From contig NZ_OY759719.1 in the NCBI RefSeq assembly GCF_963662555.1, forward strand, positions 1,260,985-1,324,984: a DNA stretch of 64,000 nucleotides. The letters run 5' to 3'. This DNA is from Thiomicrorhabdus sp. (GTDB lineage Bacteria > Pseudomonadota > Gammaproteobacteria > Thiomicrospirales > Thiomicrospiraceae). The translations under genes and the position numbers were made by a program. Within the stretch, counting starts at the first letter, position 1, and each line of letters starts with the position of its first letter. The notes below the pieces were generated by a model, which saw only the letters and a program-made list of their open reading frames with translations, ran no database searches and was not told the DNA's origin. Of this stretch, positions 27,692 through 37,731 are shown piece after piece.

Positions 27692-28939
27692 ATGAATAAA
27701 CGTATTACTCTTGCTGTTGTATTTGCAGCTAGTTTAGGTGTGATTGGTGGTTGCTCAACAGCTAAGCCTTTAGTTGAACCTTATATGGCACCAATGGAAT
27801 CAGACTATTCTTTGCATAAAAACTGGCAAGTAAAGTTAGATTCTATGCCTAATAGAGATTCTAAAGGACTCTTTATTGATGAAGATGAACAAAATATCTA
27901 TGTTGCTTCTGAAACAGGCTATTTAGTCTCATTAAAAAAGAACAATACATCACGTTGGACAGACCAAGTTCAATGGGAAGTGAAATTTGATTCACCTATT
28001 GTTTCTGGGCCAACCAAAGATGGTGATCGTTTATTTATTGGTACTTCAAAAGGTCAGTTAATTGCTGTTTCTAGTAAAACAGGTCAATATCTTTGGCAAA
28101 CGCAGCTTTCTAGTGAAGTGATGAGCCGTGCTGTTATTGCCGATAAAAAGATTTTTACAAGAACCGTTGACGGTAAGCTTTATGCGTTAAATTCTAAGAA
28201 CGGTAACATTGAATGGGTTGCTGAGCACCAAATGCCAAACTTATCGTTACGTGGTTCTCCTCAGGTACTATATTCTGATGGTAAGGTTTTTGTGGGGTGG
28301 GAATCAGGATCTGTTCAAGCTCTATCAGCAAAATCTGGTTCTTTATTATGGGAAACTCGTGTTGCTGTACCAAGTGGAAGAACGGATTTAGAACGTATGG
28401 TTGATGTGCAATCAAACCTGGTTTTAAAAGATGGCAGACTCTATGTTTTAGGTTTTCACGGTAAATTTGCGTCCATTAACCCTGAGAATGGAAATTTTTA
28501 TTTTGTTAAAGAAGTTTCTGGTTTTAGAAACTTTGTTGTTGACGATAAAGCAATCTATTTAGTTGATGATAACGATACTTTGTATAGTTTCGATTTGATT
28601 AGTGGTGCAACCTTATGGAAACAAAATGCCTTTAAAAACCGATTAGTCGGTGATTTGTCTTTAGCTGACGATGACTTACTTGTTGTTGATGGATGGGGTT
28701 ATTTACATTGGTTAAATAAAGTACAGGGTATTGAAGTTGCACGAGCAAAACACAGTAATGAATACGGCGACGGTAATAGAATTTTAAGAGTGCATTCTGA
28801 AGATAAACGCATCTATTTGCTTGATGATGAGGGAGTGGTCACAAGTTATAATGTCACGCCATCAGACTTAAAGCTATTTAAAGAACAATATGCTGAGAAG
28901 ACAAAAGAAGAATCGAAAGAAACACCAAATACGCAATAG
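27692..28939 (+). CDS. bamB: Outer-membrane assembly lipoprotein BamB
   Basis: Beta-propeller lipoprotein of the BAM complex, about 415 residues. The ATG at 27692 is chosen over an in-frame TTG 12 bases upstream because it gives a normal lipoprotein signal: a charged start, a hydrophobic core and the lipobox IGGC. The rest shows PQQ-like repeats such as GTSKGQLIAVSSKTGQYLWQ and DGKLYALNSKNGNIEW. The C-terminus ends in a lysine- and glutamate-rich tail. Confidence 0.93.
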   Translation: MNKRITLAVVFAASLGVIGGCSTAKPLVEPYMAPMESDYSLHKNWQVKLDSMPNRDSKGLFIDEDEQNIYVASETGYLVSLKKNNTSRWTDQVQWEVKFDSPIVSGPTKDGDRLFIGTSKGQLIAVSSKTGQYLWQTQLSSEVMSRAVIADKKIFTRTVDGKLYALNSKNGNIEWVAEHQMPNLSLRGSPQVLYSDGKVFVGWESGSVQALSAKSGSLLWETRVAVPSGRTDLERMVDVQSNLVLKDGRLYVLGFHGKFASINPENGNFYFVKEVSGFRNFVVDDKAIYLVDDNDTLYSFDLISGATLWKQNAFKNRLVGDLSLADDDLLVVDGWGYLHWLNKVQGIEVARAKHSNEYGDGNRILRVHSEDKRIYLLDDEGVVTSYNVTPSDLKLFKEQYAEKTKEESKETPNTQ

Positions 28940-29027
28940 CGGCTTTATTGCAAAAAGCAAAATAATATAAAAACAAATCTGGTTGATTCAAACAGTCAGA
29001 TTTTGTTGTTTTAGGTAAAGAGAAAAA

Positions 29028-30458
29028 ATGAGTAAACCGGTTATCGCTCTAGTTGGGCGACCAAATGTGGGTAAATCCACGCTTTTTAATCGCTTGACAC
29101 GTTCAAGAGATGCCATTGTGGCTGATTATCCAGGATTAACTCGTGATAGACAATATGGAACAGGCCGTGTTGGTAAGATGCCTTATATTGTTGTAGATAC
29201 AGGCGGTCTTAGTGGCGAGATCGAGGGTGTTGATCCTTTAATGGCTGACCAAGTTAGGGCGGCTTTAGAAGAATCTGATGCTATTGTTTTCTTGGTTGAT
29301 GGTCGTCAAGGCATTGTTCCTGCCGATGAAGTCATTGCCAATTACATTAGACAGTTTGATAAACCTGTTCAGGTATTGGTGAATAAAGCAGAGGGTAGTG
29401 ATTACTCTATGGCTACTTCTGATTTTTTTCAACTTGGATTGGGTGAACCGTACGCCATTTCTTCTGCTCACGGTGATAATGTTACCGTTGCAATAGATCA
29501 TATATTATCTTCTCTTCCTCAAAAAGAAGATGAAGACGAGTTTGATTTAGATGAGCATCCTGGAGTCAGAGTTGCCGTTGTTGGACGTCCAAACGTAGGA
29601 AAATCAACTCTGATTAACCGTATGATTGGCGAAGATCGTGTTGTGGCTTTTGATATGCCTGGTACCACACGAGATAGTATTTTTGTGCCATTTGAACGTA
29701 ATGGCAAGCCTTATACCTTAATTGATACAGCAGGTATTCGCCGACGTAAAAACATCAAAGAAAAAATTGAAAAGTTTAGTATTGTTAAGGCTATAGAAGC
29801 AATGGAAGATTCACATGTTGTGATTGTTCTTATTGATGGCTCAGAAGGTTTAACAGATCAAGATTTAACTCTTCTTGGATTAGCTATTGAATCAGGCCGT
29901 GGTTTGGTTATTGCCGTTAATAAATGGGATAATTTATCTACCGAGCAAAAAGACTGGGTTAAGAATGAATTGAGTTTCCGTATTCAGTTTGCTGATTATG
30001 CTAAACAACATCTGATTTCAGCCCTTCATGGAACTGGGGTTGGTGATCTTTTTGATACCATTGATGCTGTTCACCTAGCTGCATTTAAGCGAGTTTCGAC
30101 TTCTGACTTAAACCGAGTGTTAGAACAAGCCGTTCTAGATCATCAGCCACCACTAATTGCTGGCCGAAGAGTGAAGCTGCGTTATGCTCACTTAGGTGGT
30201 TTAAACCCACCTAGAGTCATTGTTCACGGCTCACAGGTAGATAAGTTGCCTGCGTCTTATACAAAGTATTTAGTTAATGTTTTTCGTAAGGCGTTTAAAT
30301 GGGTTGGCACACCTGTTACGGTAGAATATAAGGCAACTCAAAACCCTTTTGAAGGCCGTAAAAACAAGTTAACTTCTCGATTATCTGCAAAGTCAGAAAA
30401 ATCAGATATGAAAGCTAAACTTAAGAAAAAGAAAAAAACTCAAAAACGCCGTACATAA
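29028..30458 (+). CDS. der: Ribosome-assembly GTPase Der (EngA)
   Basis: 476-residue double GTPase needed for 50S assembly. Two G1 motifs, GRPNVGKSTLFNRL near residue 9 and GRPNVGKSTLINRM near 186, mark the tandem G domains, with a KH-like domain after them. The C-terminus is a strongly basic tail (KLKKKKKTQKRRT) that probably contacts rRNA. Confidence 0.97.
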   Translation: MSKPVIALVGRPNVGKSTLFNRLTRSRDAIVADYPGLTRDRQYGTGRVGKMPYIVVDTGGLSGEIEGVDPLMADQVRAALEESDAIVFLVDGRQGIVPADEVIANYIRQFDKPVQVLVNKAEGSDYSMATSDFFQLGLGEPYAISSAHGDNVTVAIDHILSSLPQKEDEDEFDLDEHPGVRVAVVGRPNVGKSTLINRMIGEDRVVAFDMPGTTRDSIFVPFERNGKPYTLIDTAGIRRRKNIKEKIEKFSIVKAIEAMEDSHVVIVLIDGSEGLTDQDLTLLGLAIESGRGLVIAVNKWDNLSTEQKDWVKNELSFRIQFADYAKQHLISALHGTGVGDLFDTIDAVHLAAFKRVSTSDLNRVLEQAVLDHQPPLIAGRRVKLRYAHLGGLNPPRVIVHGSQVDKLPASYTKYLVNVFRKAFKWVGTPVTVEYKATQNPFEGRKNKLTSRLSAKSEKSDMKAKLKKKKKTQKRRT

Positions 30459-30496
30459 ATAAAATTGTATAAAGATAAATACTGATTACACAGTGT

Positions 30497-30505
30497 TTAT
30501 CCACA
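30497..30505 (+). other. Single perfect DnaA box
   Basis: TTATCCACA, the strong DnaA binding sequence, lies alone in the spacer between der and the FAD/Fe-S oxidoreductase gene. No further boxes or AT-rich unwinding element accompany it, so it is not an origin. It could be a DnaA-controlled promoter element or a chance match. Confidence 0.35.
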
Positions 30506-30570
30506 GTTTTTTTTAAATTAAAGCGTTACCATCTTCAATCCCCAAAAACACTAAGAGTTGAATTAATACC

Positions 30571-33500
30571 ATGAGTCCAAATCCGACTAAACGTATTCGC
30601 GAAATCCCTTATAACTATACCTCATTCTCGGACAAAGAGATTGTGTTAAGGTTTTTGGGTGAGTCGTGTTGGACAACGATTGAGTCCTTACGTCAAACTC
30701 GTAATACAGGTCGGTCTGCACGTATGCTTTTTGAGGTGCTGGGTGATATGTGGGTGGTAAGTCGTAACCCTTACATTCAAGATGATTTAATTCAAAATCC
30801 TAAACGTCGTGATGCATTAATTCAAGCGTTACACCATCGTTTAAAAGAAGTAGAAAAGCGCCTAAATGGTAATGAAACGGCAGCAGAACTTTTAGCTTCA
30901 ACTTCTAAAGCGGTGGAAGAGTTTTCAGCATGGTTTCCAAAACAGGTTATCTTGCGTCATCAAGTATTAAAACGTTTAAAAAAATGTACACGTGAAGACA
31001 ATATTGACTTTGGAGGCTTAGCACGAGTTTCTCATGCAACAGATGCCACTGACTGGCGTGTAGAGTTACCACTAGTAGTATTAACTCCTGACTCTGAACA
31101 AGAAACCATAGAGATGGTTCAGGCTTGTATTGATTTAGAGTTGACCATTATTCCACGTGGTGGAGGTACAGGGTATACCGGTGGTGCGATTCCTCTTCAT
31201 CAAAATACTGCAGTAATCAACACTGAAAAACTTGAGTTTATGAGTTTAGTTGAGCAAGTAGAGCTACCAATGATTGGTAAAGTTCCTACGATACGTACTG
31301 GTGCAGGTGTGGTTACCCGTAGAGTATCTGAGCAAGCTGAACGTTTTGGTTATGTATTTGCAGTAGATCCAACCTCTCAAGATGCTTCTACGATTGGTGG
31401 AAATATCTCAATGAACGCGGGTGGTAAGAAAGCCGTATTGTGGGGTACAACTCTTGATAACTTAGCATCTTGGAGAATGGTAACTCCTGATGCAAAATGG
31501 TTAGAAGTCGAGCGTGTAAATCACAACCTTGGCAAACTACAAGACCAACAAACTGTCATTTTTGATATTCGTCGTTATGAAAAAGACGGCCAGACTCAAA
31601 TTGGTGAAACTGAACGTTTAGAAATTCCAGGTTCAGGTTTTAGGCAAGCGGGTTTAGGTAAAGATGTTACTGACAAGTTTTTAAGTGGGCTTCCTGGTAT
31701 TCAAAAAGAAGGTTGTGATGGTTTAATTACCTCTAGCCGTTTTATTGTTCATCGCATGCCTAGCCATACAAGAACAGTATGTTTAGAGTTTTTTGGGACT
31801 GATCTAAGTTTAGCAGTACCAGCTATTGTTGAAATTCTTGACTACGTTGAATCTAAGAAAAAAGAAGGCATTCTGATTGCTGGTCTTGAGCACTTAGATG
31901 ATCGTTATATTAAAGCGGTTAAATACAATACCAAGGCGAGTCGCAAAGAATTGCCTAAGATGTTATTGCTTGCTGATATTTGTGGTGAAAATGGCTTTGA
32001 AGTTGCCAATACCTGTACTGAAATTGTTGCTCTAGCGAACAAACGTAATGCTGAAGGTTTTATTGCTGTTAGTGATGATGCTCGTAAACGTTTCTGGCTT
32101 GACCGTTCTCGTACCGCTGCAATTTCATCACATACCAATGCATTTAAAATCAATGAAGATGTGGTTATCCCGTTAGATCGCTTAAATGAATACAATATTG
32201 AAATTGAAAAAATCAATATTGAAATGTCAATTAAGAACAAAATTGATATTCTGAATGCATATATTGAGTATTTTGAAGGGGATATACCAGAGTTTATCCA
32301 AGCCGATGATTTTGAGGATATTTCAGGTCCATCTAACTACTTTAGAGGTAAGGTTGAAGAGACGCTTGAACACTTTAAAACAGTTAAAACTCGTTGGTTA
32401 GGTAAGTTAGAACGTCTGAATAGCCCAGCAAAAGAGTGTTTAGACTTATTACCTGAAGAATCTCATGCAAATGTACGTGAAGAAGATACCTTAGCAAGTC
32501 TGTTCTTAAGAAGAGAGACAGTTCTTTCATACCGAAAAGAGGTGAAAGAGTTTTTAAAACAAACATTCTTAGGCCATGATTTTGAAGCATTGCATAAAAA
32601 ATTAGATAAAATTCATGGCGATATTCGAACGGCACGTTTGTTTGTCGCATTGCACATGCATGCGGGTGACGGAAATATCCACACTAACATTCCAGTGCAT
32701 TCTGGTAACTATGAAATGGTGCATTTAGCTGAGTCTCTGGTTGATAGAATTATGGAAGTGGCTCATCGTCTAGGTGGTGTTATTTCTGGTGAGCATGGAA
32801 TTGGTCTAACTAAATTCCAATATTTGGAACCTTCTAAAGTCGAAGCCTTTGTTAAGTACAAAAATGAAGTCGATCCAAATGGTCATTTCAACAAAGGTAA
32901 GTTACTGCCTGGGTCTAGCCTAGATAATGCCTACACGCCATCTTTAAGCTTGGTAAATCAAGAAGCGATTATCTTAGAAGCAAATGAGCTAGATGCCTTA
33001 AACAATGATATTAAAGATTGTTTACGTTGCGGTAAGTGTAAACCTGTGTGCCAGACTCATATTCCTAGAGCTAATTTACTCTATTCACCACGTAATAAGA
33101 TTTTAGCTACGGGTCAGGTGATTGAAGCGTTTTTGTATGAAGAACAAACTCGTCGCGGTATTTCATTGCAGCATTTTGACGCTATGAACGATGTGGCTGA
33201 CCATTGTACAACTTGCCATAAGTGTGAAACACCTTGCCCAGTTGACATCGATTTTGGTGATGTTTCTATCCGTATGCGAAATATCCTAACAAAAATGGGT
33301 AAAAAACGCTTTTCTATAACGGTAAAAGCCGCATTGTGGTTCTTGAACGCTAAAAATCCGGCAACCATTAAAATCATGCGTAAAGTGATGATTGGCTGGA
33401 GTGCTAATTTTATTACCCTAGGGCATAAAACGGCAAAATTGTTTGGCCTTTTAGGTAAGGCAAAAGATATACCTGCACAATCGACAACAATTGCACCTGT

Positions 33501-34434
33501 ACAACAGCAGGTAATTAACTTTGTTCGTAAGCCTTTAAATACAGGCCCAAATCAATCTACTATGCGTGCCTTGTTAGGCTTAGAAGAAGCGAATATGGTT
33601 CCGATTATTAGTGATCCAAATAAGGTGAATGATGATTCGGATGCGGTATTCTATTTCCCAGGTTGTGGTTCAGAACGTCTGTTTAGTGATATTGGTTTAG
33701 CAACGATAGCGATGTTATCTGAGTCAGGAGCACAAACGGTTCTACCACCAGGCTACCTATGTTGTGGTTACCCTCAAACAGCAGCGGGTCAAGCGGATAA
33801 AGGTGCTCAAATTACTGCAGAAAACAGAGCTTTGTTCCATCGTGTGGCTAATACCCTGAACTATTTAGATATTAAGACGGTGATTGTTTCTTGCGGTACC
33901 TGTATGGATCAGCTATTAAAATATGAATTTGAACGTATATTCCCTGGTTGTCGTTTATTAGATATACACGAATACCTTTCAGAAAAGGGGATATCGGTAG
34001 ACTCATCTAATGGTGTTAAATATTTGTATCACGCACCATGTCATGATCCTATGAAAAAAATGGATGGTACCGAAGTCGCTAAAGATTTATTAAAAACAGA
34101 GGAAGTGTTACTTTCTGACCGTTGTTGTAGTGAGGCAGGAACTCTAGCCACAGCGAGACCTGATATTTCTGAACAGCTTCGTTTTAGAAAAACCATTGAG
34201 CTTACCAATGGCATTAATGAATTAACTGGCCATGACAAATCAATTGGTGGAGAGGTTAAGTTATTAACTTCTTGCCCAGCATGTCAGCAAGGTTTAAATC
34301 GTTATGAAGATGAAACTGGCTTAAAAACCGATTACATCGTGGTTGAGCTAGCTAAAAATCTTTACGGGGATGATTGGAAAGGTCAGTTTGTTAATAGACT
34401 AGAGCATGAAGGTGTGGAAAAAGTATTGCTTTAG
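30571..34434 (+). CDS. Large FAD-linked oxidoreductase with DUF3683 and two 4Fe-4S motifs
   Basis: 1287-residue membrane-associated or cytoplasmic dehydrogenase candidate. Domain order: an N-terminal DUF3683-type region (about 1-130), a PCMH-type FAD-binding domain with [14 protein letters not shown] (about 205), a C-terminal FAD-oxidase region with [13 protein letters not shown], two ferredoxin motifs [11 protein letters not shown] and [11 protein letters not shown] (about 815 and 880), and CCG cysteine-rich domains near 1030-1200 ([19 protein letters not shown]). It resembles glycolate or D-lactate dehydrogenases fused with their GlcF-like subunit. The actual hydroxy acid is unknown. A strong terminator follows. 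Confidence 0.88.
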   Translation: MSPNPTKRIREIPYNYTSFSDKEIVLRFLGESCWTTIESLRQTRNTGRSARMLFEVLGDMWVVSRNPYIQDDLIQNPKRRDALIQALHHRLKEVEKRLNGNETAAELLASTSKAVEEFSAWFPKQVILRHQVLKRLKKCTREDNIDFGGLARVSHATDATDWRVELPLVVLTPDSEQETIEMVQACIDLELTIIPRGGGTGYTGGAIPLHQNTAVINTEKLEFMSLVEQVELPMIGKVPTIRTGAGVVTRRVSEQAERFGYVFAVDPTSQDASTIGGNISMNAGGKKAVLWGTTLDNLASWRMVTPDAKWLEVERVNHNLGKLQDQQTVIFDIRRYEKDGQTQIGETERLEIPGSGFRQAGLGKDVTDKFLSGLPGIQKEGCDGLITSSRFIVHRMPSHTRTVCLEFFGTDLSLAVPAIVEILDYVESKKKEGILIAGLEHLDDRYIKAVKYNTKASRKELPKMLLLADICGENGFEVANTCTEIVALANKRNAEGFIAVSDDARKRFWLDRSRTAAISSHTNAFKINEDVVIPLDRLNEYNIEIEKINIEMSIKNKIDILNAYIEYFEGDIPEFIQADDFEDISGPSNYFRGKVEETLEHFKTVKTRWLGKLERLNSPAKECLDLLPEESHANVREEDTLASLFLRRETVLSYRKEVKEFLKQTFLGHDFEALHKKLDKIHGDIRTARLFVALHMHAGDGNIHTNIPVHSGNYEMVHLAESLVDRIMEVAHRLGGVISGEHGIGLTKFQYLEPSKVEAFVKYKNEVDPNGHFNKGKLLPGSSLDNAYTPSLSLVNQEAIILEANELDALNNDIKDCLRCGKCKPVCQTHIPRANLLYSPRNKILATGQVIEAFLYEEQTRRGISLQHFDAMNDVADHCTTCHKCETPCPVDIDFGDVSIRMRNILTKMGKKRFSITVKAALWFLNAKNPATIKIMRKVMIGWSANFITLGHKTAKLFGLLGKAKDIPAQSTTIAPVQQQVINFVRKPLNTGPNQSTMRALLGLEEANMVPIISDPNKVNDDSDAVFYFPGCGSERLFSDIGLATIAMLSESGAQTVLPPGYLCCGYPQTAAGQADKGAQITAENRALFHRVANTLNYLDIKTVIVSCGTCMDQLLKYEFERIFPGCRLLDIHEYLSEKGISVDSSNGVKYLYHAPCHDPMKKMDGTEVAKDLLKTEEVLLSDRCCSEAGTLATARPDISEQLRFRKTIELTNGINELTGHDKSIGGEVKLLTSCPACQQGLNRYEDETGLKTDYIVVELAKNLYGDDWKGQFVNRLEHEGVEKVLL

Positions 34435-34462
34435 ATATTAATCATTTTGATTATTATCAAAT

Positions 34463-34493
34463 AAAAAGGCACATCAGTTGATGTGCCTTTTTT
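34463..34493 (+). terminator. Intrinsic terminator after the FAD/Fe-S oxidoreductase
   Basis: Ten-base-pair stem AGGCACATCA / TGATGTGCCT with a two-base loop, flanked by A and T runs, so it can act in both directions between convergent genes. Confidence 0.92.
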
Positions 34494-34547
34494 ATATGAA
34501 TATATCTATATGAAATAATATTTAATAAGCTTTTTGAGCCTTAATTT

Positions 34548-34573
34548 AAAAATTACCAGGCCTGGTAATTCTT
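34548..34573. repeat. ACCAGGCCTGGT palindrome, copy 6 (intergenic)
   Basis: The 12-bp core at 34555-34566 is extended to AATTACCAGGCCTGGTAATT, a perfect 20-bp palindrome. It lies between the convergent oxidoreductase and cytochrome genes, beyond the terminator. Confidence 0.9.
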
Positions 34574-34601
34574 AAATTTAACTTATGTAATACAGAATGA
34601 C

Positions 34602-34907
34602 TTATTTAGCTGTTTGAGATGCGTAATAATCTGCTAACTCTTTAATTTCGCTATCAGATAAGCCTTTTGCAAAAGTTACCATTGTTGCATCTTTACGAAA
34701 ACCGTCTCTGAAGTCTTTTAATTGTTTTTCTAGATAACTTGCATGCTGACCGGCTAATTTTGGAAAATTAGGTACAACACTGTTACCGTGGTCACCATGA
34801 CAACCAATACACATTGCTGCTTTAGCAGGAGCTGCTGGCGCTGCAGCATGAGCATTAGCAGTGATAAGTAAGCCTGTTGAAAGTGTTGCAATAAGTAGTT
34901 TTTTCAT
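34602..34907 (-). CDS. Small periplasmic cytochrome c (c553/c5 type)
   Basis: 101-residue secreted monoheme cytochrome. A signal peptide runs to about ANAHAA; the heme motif CIGCH is at 33-37, and the Met ligand is probably in KDATMVTFAKGLS. It resembles the short class I cytochromes that shuttle electrons from Sox or FCC enzymes to oxidases. It is convergent with the large oxidoreductase. Confidence 0.88.
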   Translation of the reverse strand: MKKLLIATLSTGLLITANAHAAAPAAPAKAAMCIGCHGDHGNSVVPNFPKLAGQHASYLEKQLKDFRDGFRKDATMVTFAKGLSDSEIKELADYYASQTAK

Positions 34908-35144
34908 ACTGGTTCTCTTTATTTAGTAAATGTTGAATCATAAAGTAGTAATTTATAGCGATAAGAGCATTAAATCAAGTCTCGCGCTTTTAAAATGCCT
35001 GAAACGCTGTTAATAGCCAAGCTATTGATAAGTTTTAGAACAAAAAGCAGTGCTGTTTTAACCATTTTTATTTTCGGCACTTCGCCGAGTACTTCGTTTC
35101 GTTTATGATCTTGTGCAAAGGTCTCTATATAAAATTATAGGTAT

Positions 35145-35179
35145 AAAAAAACCGCCTAAGGTTTACACCAAGAGGCGGT
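35145..35179 (-). terminator. Intrinsic terminator of the second small cytochrome c
   Basis: Stem ACCGCCT / AGGCGGT with a 15-base loop, followed on the minus strand by six Ts. Confidence 0.8.
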
Positions 35180-35201
35180 CTCTATACGATAACTCTATGT
35201 A

Positions 35202-35510
35202 TTATAGAGAGCTAACGTATGCAGCTACGTTTTCCATGTCAGCTTCAGATAGGCCAGCAGCCATTGGAGCCATCATAGAAGTCATAGGACCAACTTGCTC
35301 ACCTGCTTTATAAGCATGTAGCTTAGAGATGATTTCAGTAGCAGGAAGACCAGCTAGCTTAGGTCCAACACCACCTTCAGCTGCAGCACCGTGACAACCT
35401 ACGCAAGTTGCGAAAGTTGCTTGACCAGCAGTTGCATCACCAGCAGCTTGAGCCGCTGCACCAAAAGAAACTAAACCAGCCGCAGCTAATGCAATTAATG
35501 TATTTTTCAT
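35202..35510 (-). CDS. Small periplasmic cytochrome c
   Basis: 102-residue secreted monoheme cytochrome with heme motif CVGCH at 36-40 and Met-rich PMTSMMAPMAAGLS supplying the axial ligand. The ATG at 35510 is chosen because AGGAG lies 8 bases upstream and the result is a normal signal peptide (ends AAQAAG); a frame extends 21 bases further without a ribosome binding site. Likely an electron carrier in the same pool as the neighbouring cytochrome. Confidence 0.88.
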   Translation of the reverse strand: MKNTLIALAAAGLVSFGAAAQAAGDATAGQATFATCVGCHGAAAEGGVGPKLAGLPATEIISKLHAYKAGEQVGPMTSMMAPMAAGLSEADMENVAAYVSSL

Positions 35511-35900
35511 AGTGTACTCTCCTAAAAGCACTTAAATAAAAGTTCGGGTTTTATCCCTGAGTGCAATTACAAACGAAAAGGGGGGGTTAGTCAAGATAAG
35601 AAGAGTTGAGCAACCCTTAATATTTAGGGGAATAGTGGTAAAACCTAGCATAATGATTGATTAAATATTACAGCTCCCTAATTAATTAATCAAAAGACAT
35701 CTAGTAGGCTTAAAATTTTGCATGTTTAGCAAAATTTAAAAAGGTCTTAATATCATGTGATTAGCTTTTTTAGTATAGAAAGAAGCTTAGTTTTAGTCTT
35801 TAAATGATTTATTTTGAAGCTACTGTTTAGTTTGCTTTAGCTATAATGAAAACTTGTTAACGATAAATTATTAAAGATAAAAAAATATCAAAGGTAAGCT
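35511..35900. other. Divergent intergenic region, 390 bp
   Basis: AT-rich spacer between the cytochrome and the small membrane protein gene. A perfect TATAAT at 35842-35847 may serve the small gene, though no good -35 is at the right distance. A G run at 35580-35586 and an inverted AT-rich stretch near 35680 were seen. Nothing else recognisable. Confidence 0.4.
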
Positions 35901-36077
35901 ATGGTTTTTTTACGTTTATGGGCTGTTGCAATCATCTTAACTTTAATAAGTTGGCTTTTATTAAAGTTAATCAGAAAACCAATGCATATTGGTTTGGTGT
36001 TTTTGTTTTGGGTTGCGGTAATTTTTGTAAGTACCGTTGGGCTATACGCCATTTCAGTTTGGTTTGTTTCAAGTTAA
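35901..36077 (+). CDS. 58-residue two-helix membrane protein
   Basis: Small open frame with an ATG after AAGGTAAG and a TAA stop. The product starts MVFLRLWAVAIILTLISWLL, then LKLIRKPMHIG, then a second long hydrophobic stretch ending in SVWFVSS: two membrane helices joined by a short basic loop. A frameshifted overlapping frame also exists but has soluble-looking, less plausible composition. It is divergent from the cytochrome gene and convergent with rsgA. Function unknown; no family recognised. Confidence 0.65.
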   Translation: MVFLRLWAVAIILTLISWLLLKLIRKPMHIGLVFLFWVAVIFVSTVGLYAISVWFVSS

Positions 36078-36152
36078 TACATTCATTTAGTAAAACATAA
36101 GTTTGCTTAATTTTTAGGTTTTGAATATCGACTGAAAACCTTAACTTGATAA

Positions 36153-37205
36153 TTAAGCATTAAATGAATTAGCTTCATTTTCTGCTGTTTTAAACTCTTC
36201 TAATAAACGCTGAAAGCTTTGATATCGACTCAAAGCAATTTCATCATTTTCAACTGCTTGTTTAATTGCACAATTAGGCTCAATCGAGTGTGTACAGTTA
36301 TTATATTTACATTGTCCTAAAAACGGAGCAAAGTCTGGGTAATAACTTTCAAGTTCTGCCAGTTCACATGGAGCAGGGCTGAATTGCCTTACACCAGGTG
36401 AGTCAATTAAATTACCTGTGCTACGTAGTTGGTCTTGTTCTACATTTGCTTGAGGTAGATGATACAAAATGCTGTTGGTTGTGGTGTGCTTACCTAAGCC
36501 AGTAGCTTCTGATAACTGGCCTACACGAATCTCTAAATCTGGAATTAATGCGTTAATTAACGATGATTTTCCCGCCCCAGAAGGGCCAACAAAAACACTG
36601 TTTTTATCAGCCATAAAGTCTTGCAAGGTTTGTAAACCTTCTTGAGATACGGTTGAGGCGGGAATTAACTCAATGTCCATAGCATCGTAGGGTTCTAAAA
36701 GTTCCGCAATGGCTTCCCAGTCATCTTCTGATTCAAGTAAATCGACTTTATTAATGATAATAATCGCAGGTATATCGAGTTGCTGTGCAGCAACTAAATA
36801 TCGGTCAATCATATCTGGATGAATACCAGGTACTACTGGCATAACAATACCAATAAAATCAATATTAGCCGCTATCATGCGAGTTTGACCCCTAAAACCT
36901 GGCCTACTTAATTCATGTGTTCTAGGTAGTACTCTAACCACAACACCTTTATTTTCTTCAATATCCGTTTGCCAAATGACCTGATCACCAGCCACTAATT
37001 TACCCAAGTGTTGACGAATTGCACAGGTATATTGATCACCTTTGCTGTTTTCAACAAGTACGCGTTTACCAAAACTAGTAATTACCAGGCCTGGTTGTTC
37101 TTCTCCAAGTGAACTGTTGTCATTGTTTGCTTGAGAGCTTTTTTGAGTACTCTTTTTCTCGAGTACTCGGCGTTTTTGTTGGTGGGTCAGCTTGCGTTTG
37201 GCCAT
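36153..37205 (-). CDS. rsgA: Ribosome small-subunit GTPase RsgA
   Basis: 350-residue circularly permuted GTPase acting late in 30S maturation. The G4 motif IINKVDLL comes before the G1 GPSGAGKSSLINAL, and the C-terminal zinc site is CKYNNCTHSIEPNC. The N-terminus is basic (KRKLTHQQKRRVLEKK). It carries an ACCAGGCCTGGT palindrome read as P-G-L-V. Upstream on the same strand are the pterin dehydratase and Ste24-type protease genes; divergent orn lies further, the usual orn/rsgA neighbourhood. Confidence 0.95.
   Translation of the reverse strand: MAKRKLTHQQKRRVLEKKSTQKSSQANNDNSSLGEEQPGLVITSFGKRVLVENSKGDQYTCAIRQHLGKLVAGDQVIWQTDIEENKGVVVRVLPRTHELSRPGFRGQTRMIAANIDFIGIVMPVVPGIHPDMIDRYLVAAQQLDIPAIIIINKVDLLESEDDWEAIAELLEPYDAMDIELIPASTVSQEGLQTLQDFMADKNSVFVGPSGAGKSSLINALIPDLEIRVGQLSEATGLGKHTTTNSILYHLPQANVEQDQLRSTGNLIDSPGVRQFSPAPCELAELESYYPDFAPFLGQCKYNNCTHSIEPNCAIKQAVENDEIALSRYQSFQRLLEEFKTAENEANSFNA
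37084..37095. repeat. ACCAGGCCTGGT palindrome, copy 7 (inside rsgA)
   Basis: Exact 12-bp copy in the variable linker after the basic N-terminus, read on the minus strand as P-G-L-V. Confidence 0.9.
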
Positions 37206-37244
37206 TCTGTTTATTGGTTACCTGATATTGAATTCATTACTGTT

Positions 37245-37601
37245 TTAGTCTAACAGGGCATTAATTTTGGCGGCCATAATCATGTCGTTCATGGTTAAGC
37301 CTTTTGCTGAATGAGTGGTTAAACTTATCTCACAGCTATTGTAGTCAAAACAAATTTTAGGATGATGATCTTCTCTATTGGCTAACCAAGTTACCGCATT
37401 TACAAAAGCAATGGTTTGATGATAGTTTTTAAACTGAAATGTTTTTTCAATGCTTGCGTAGTTAAGTGGTGCATCCCAACCTTTTAAAACACTTAAATTA
37501 CTTTCAATTGTTGGAATAATAATGGGTTTAGAGCCTTTAGGCATATCTGTGCAATGTTGATTTAACAGTTCTTTAATTAGAGGGGATAATGTATCGCTCA
37601 T
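37245..37601 (-). CDS. 4a-hydroxytetrahydrobiopterin dehydratase (PCD/DCoH family)
   Basis: 118-residue protein with the family signature REDHHPKICFDYNSCEISLTTH, where the paired histidines and Pro act in dehydration. It recycles pterin-4a-carbinolamine, or serves in molybdopterin-related metabolism in bacteria lacking phenylalanine hydroxylase. An AGGA sits ahead of the ATG. Between rsgA and the Ste24-type gene on the same strand. Confidence 0.88.
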   Translation of the reverse strand: MSDTLSPLIKELLNQHCTDMPKGSKPIIIPTIESNLSVLKGWDAPLNYASIEKTFQFKNYHQTIAFVNAVTWLANREDHHPKICFDYNSCEISLTTHSAKGLTMNDMIMAAKINALLD

Positions 37602-37731
37602 TGTTTAAATCCTAAAATATTGATGTGTATAAATTTACGGTTTTCTATTTTTTTAATATTGGGTTTTATAATGACTTATTCAAGTCTAGTTTTACTCTAC
37701 TTTTAGACTTTGCATCATCATTTAATCAACT

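Noticed and set aside
30497..30505. DnaA box as a replication origin
   Set aside because: Only one perfect box, no cluster of boxes, no dnaA/dnaN/gidA neighbourhood.
35918..36100. 60-codon frame overlapping the small membrane protein gene
   Set aside because: The frame at 35901-36077 has the ribosome binding site and a clean two-helix membrane protein; this one is its shifted shadow.
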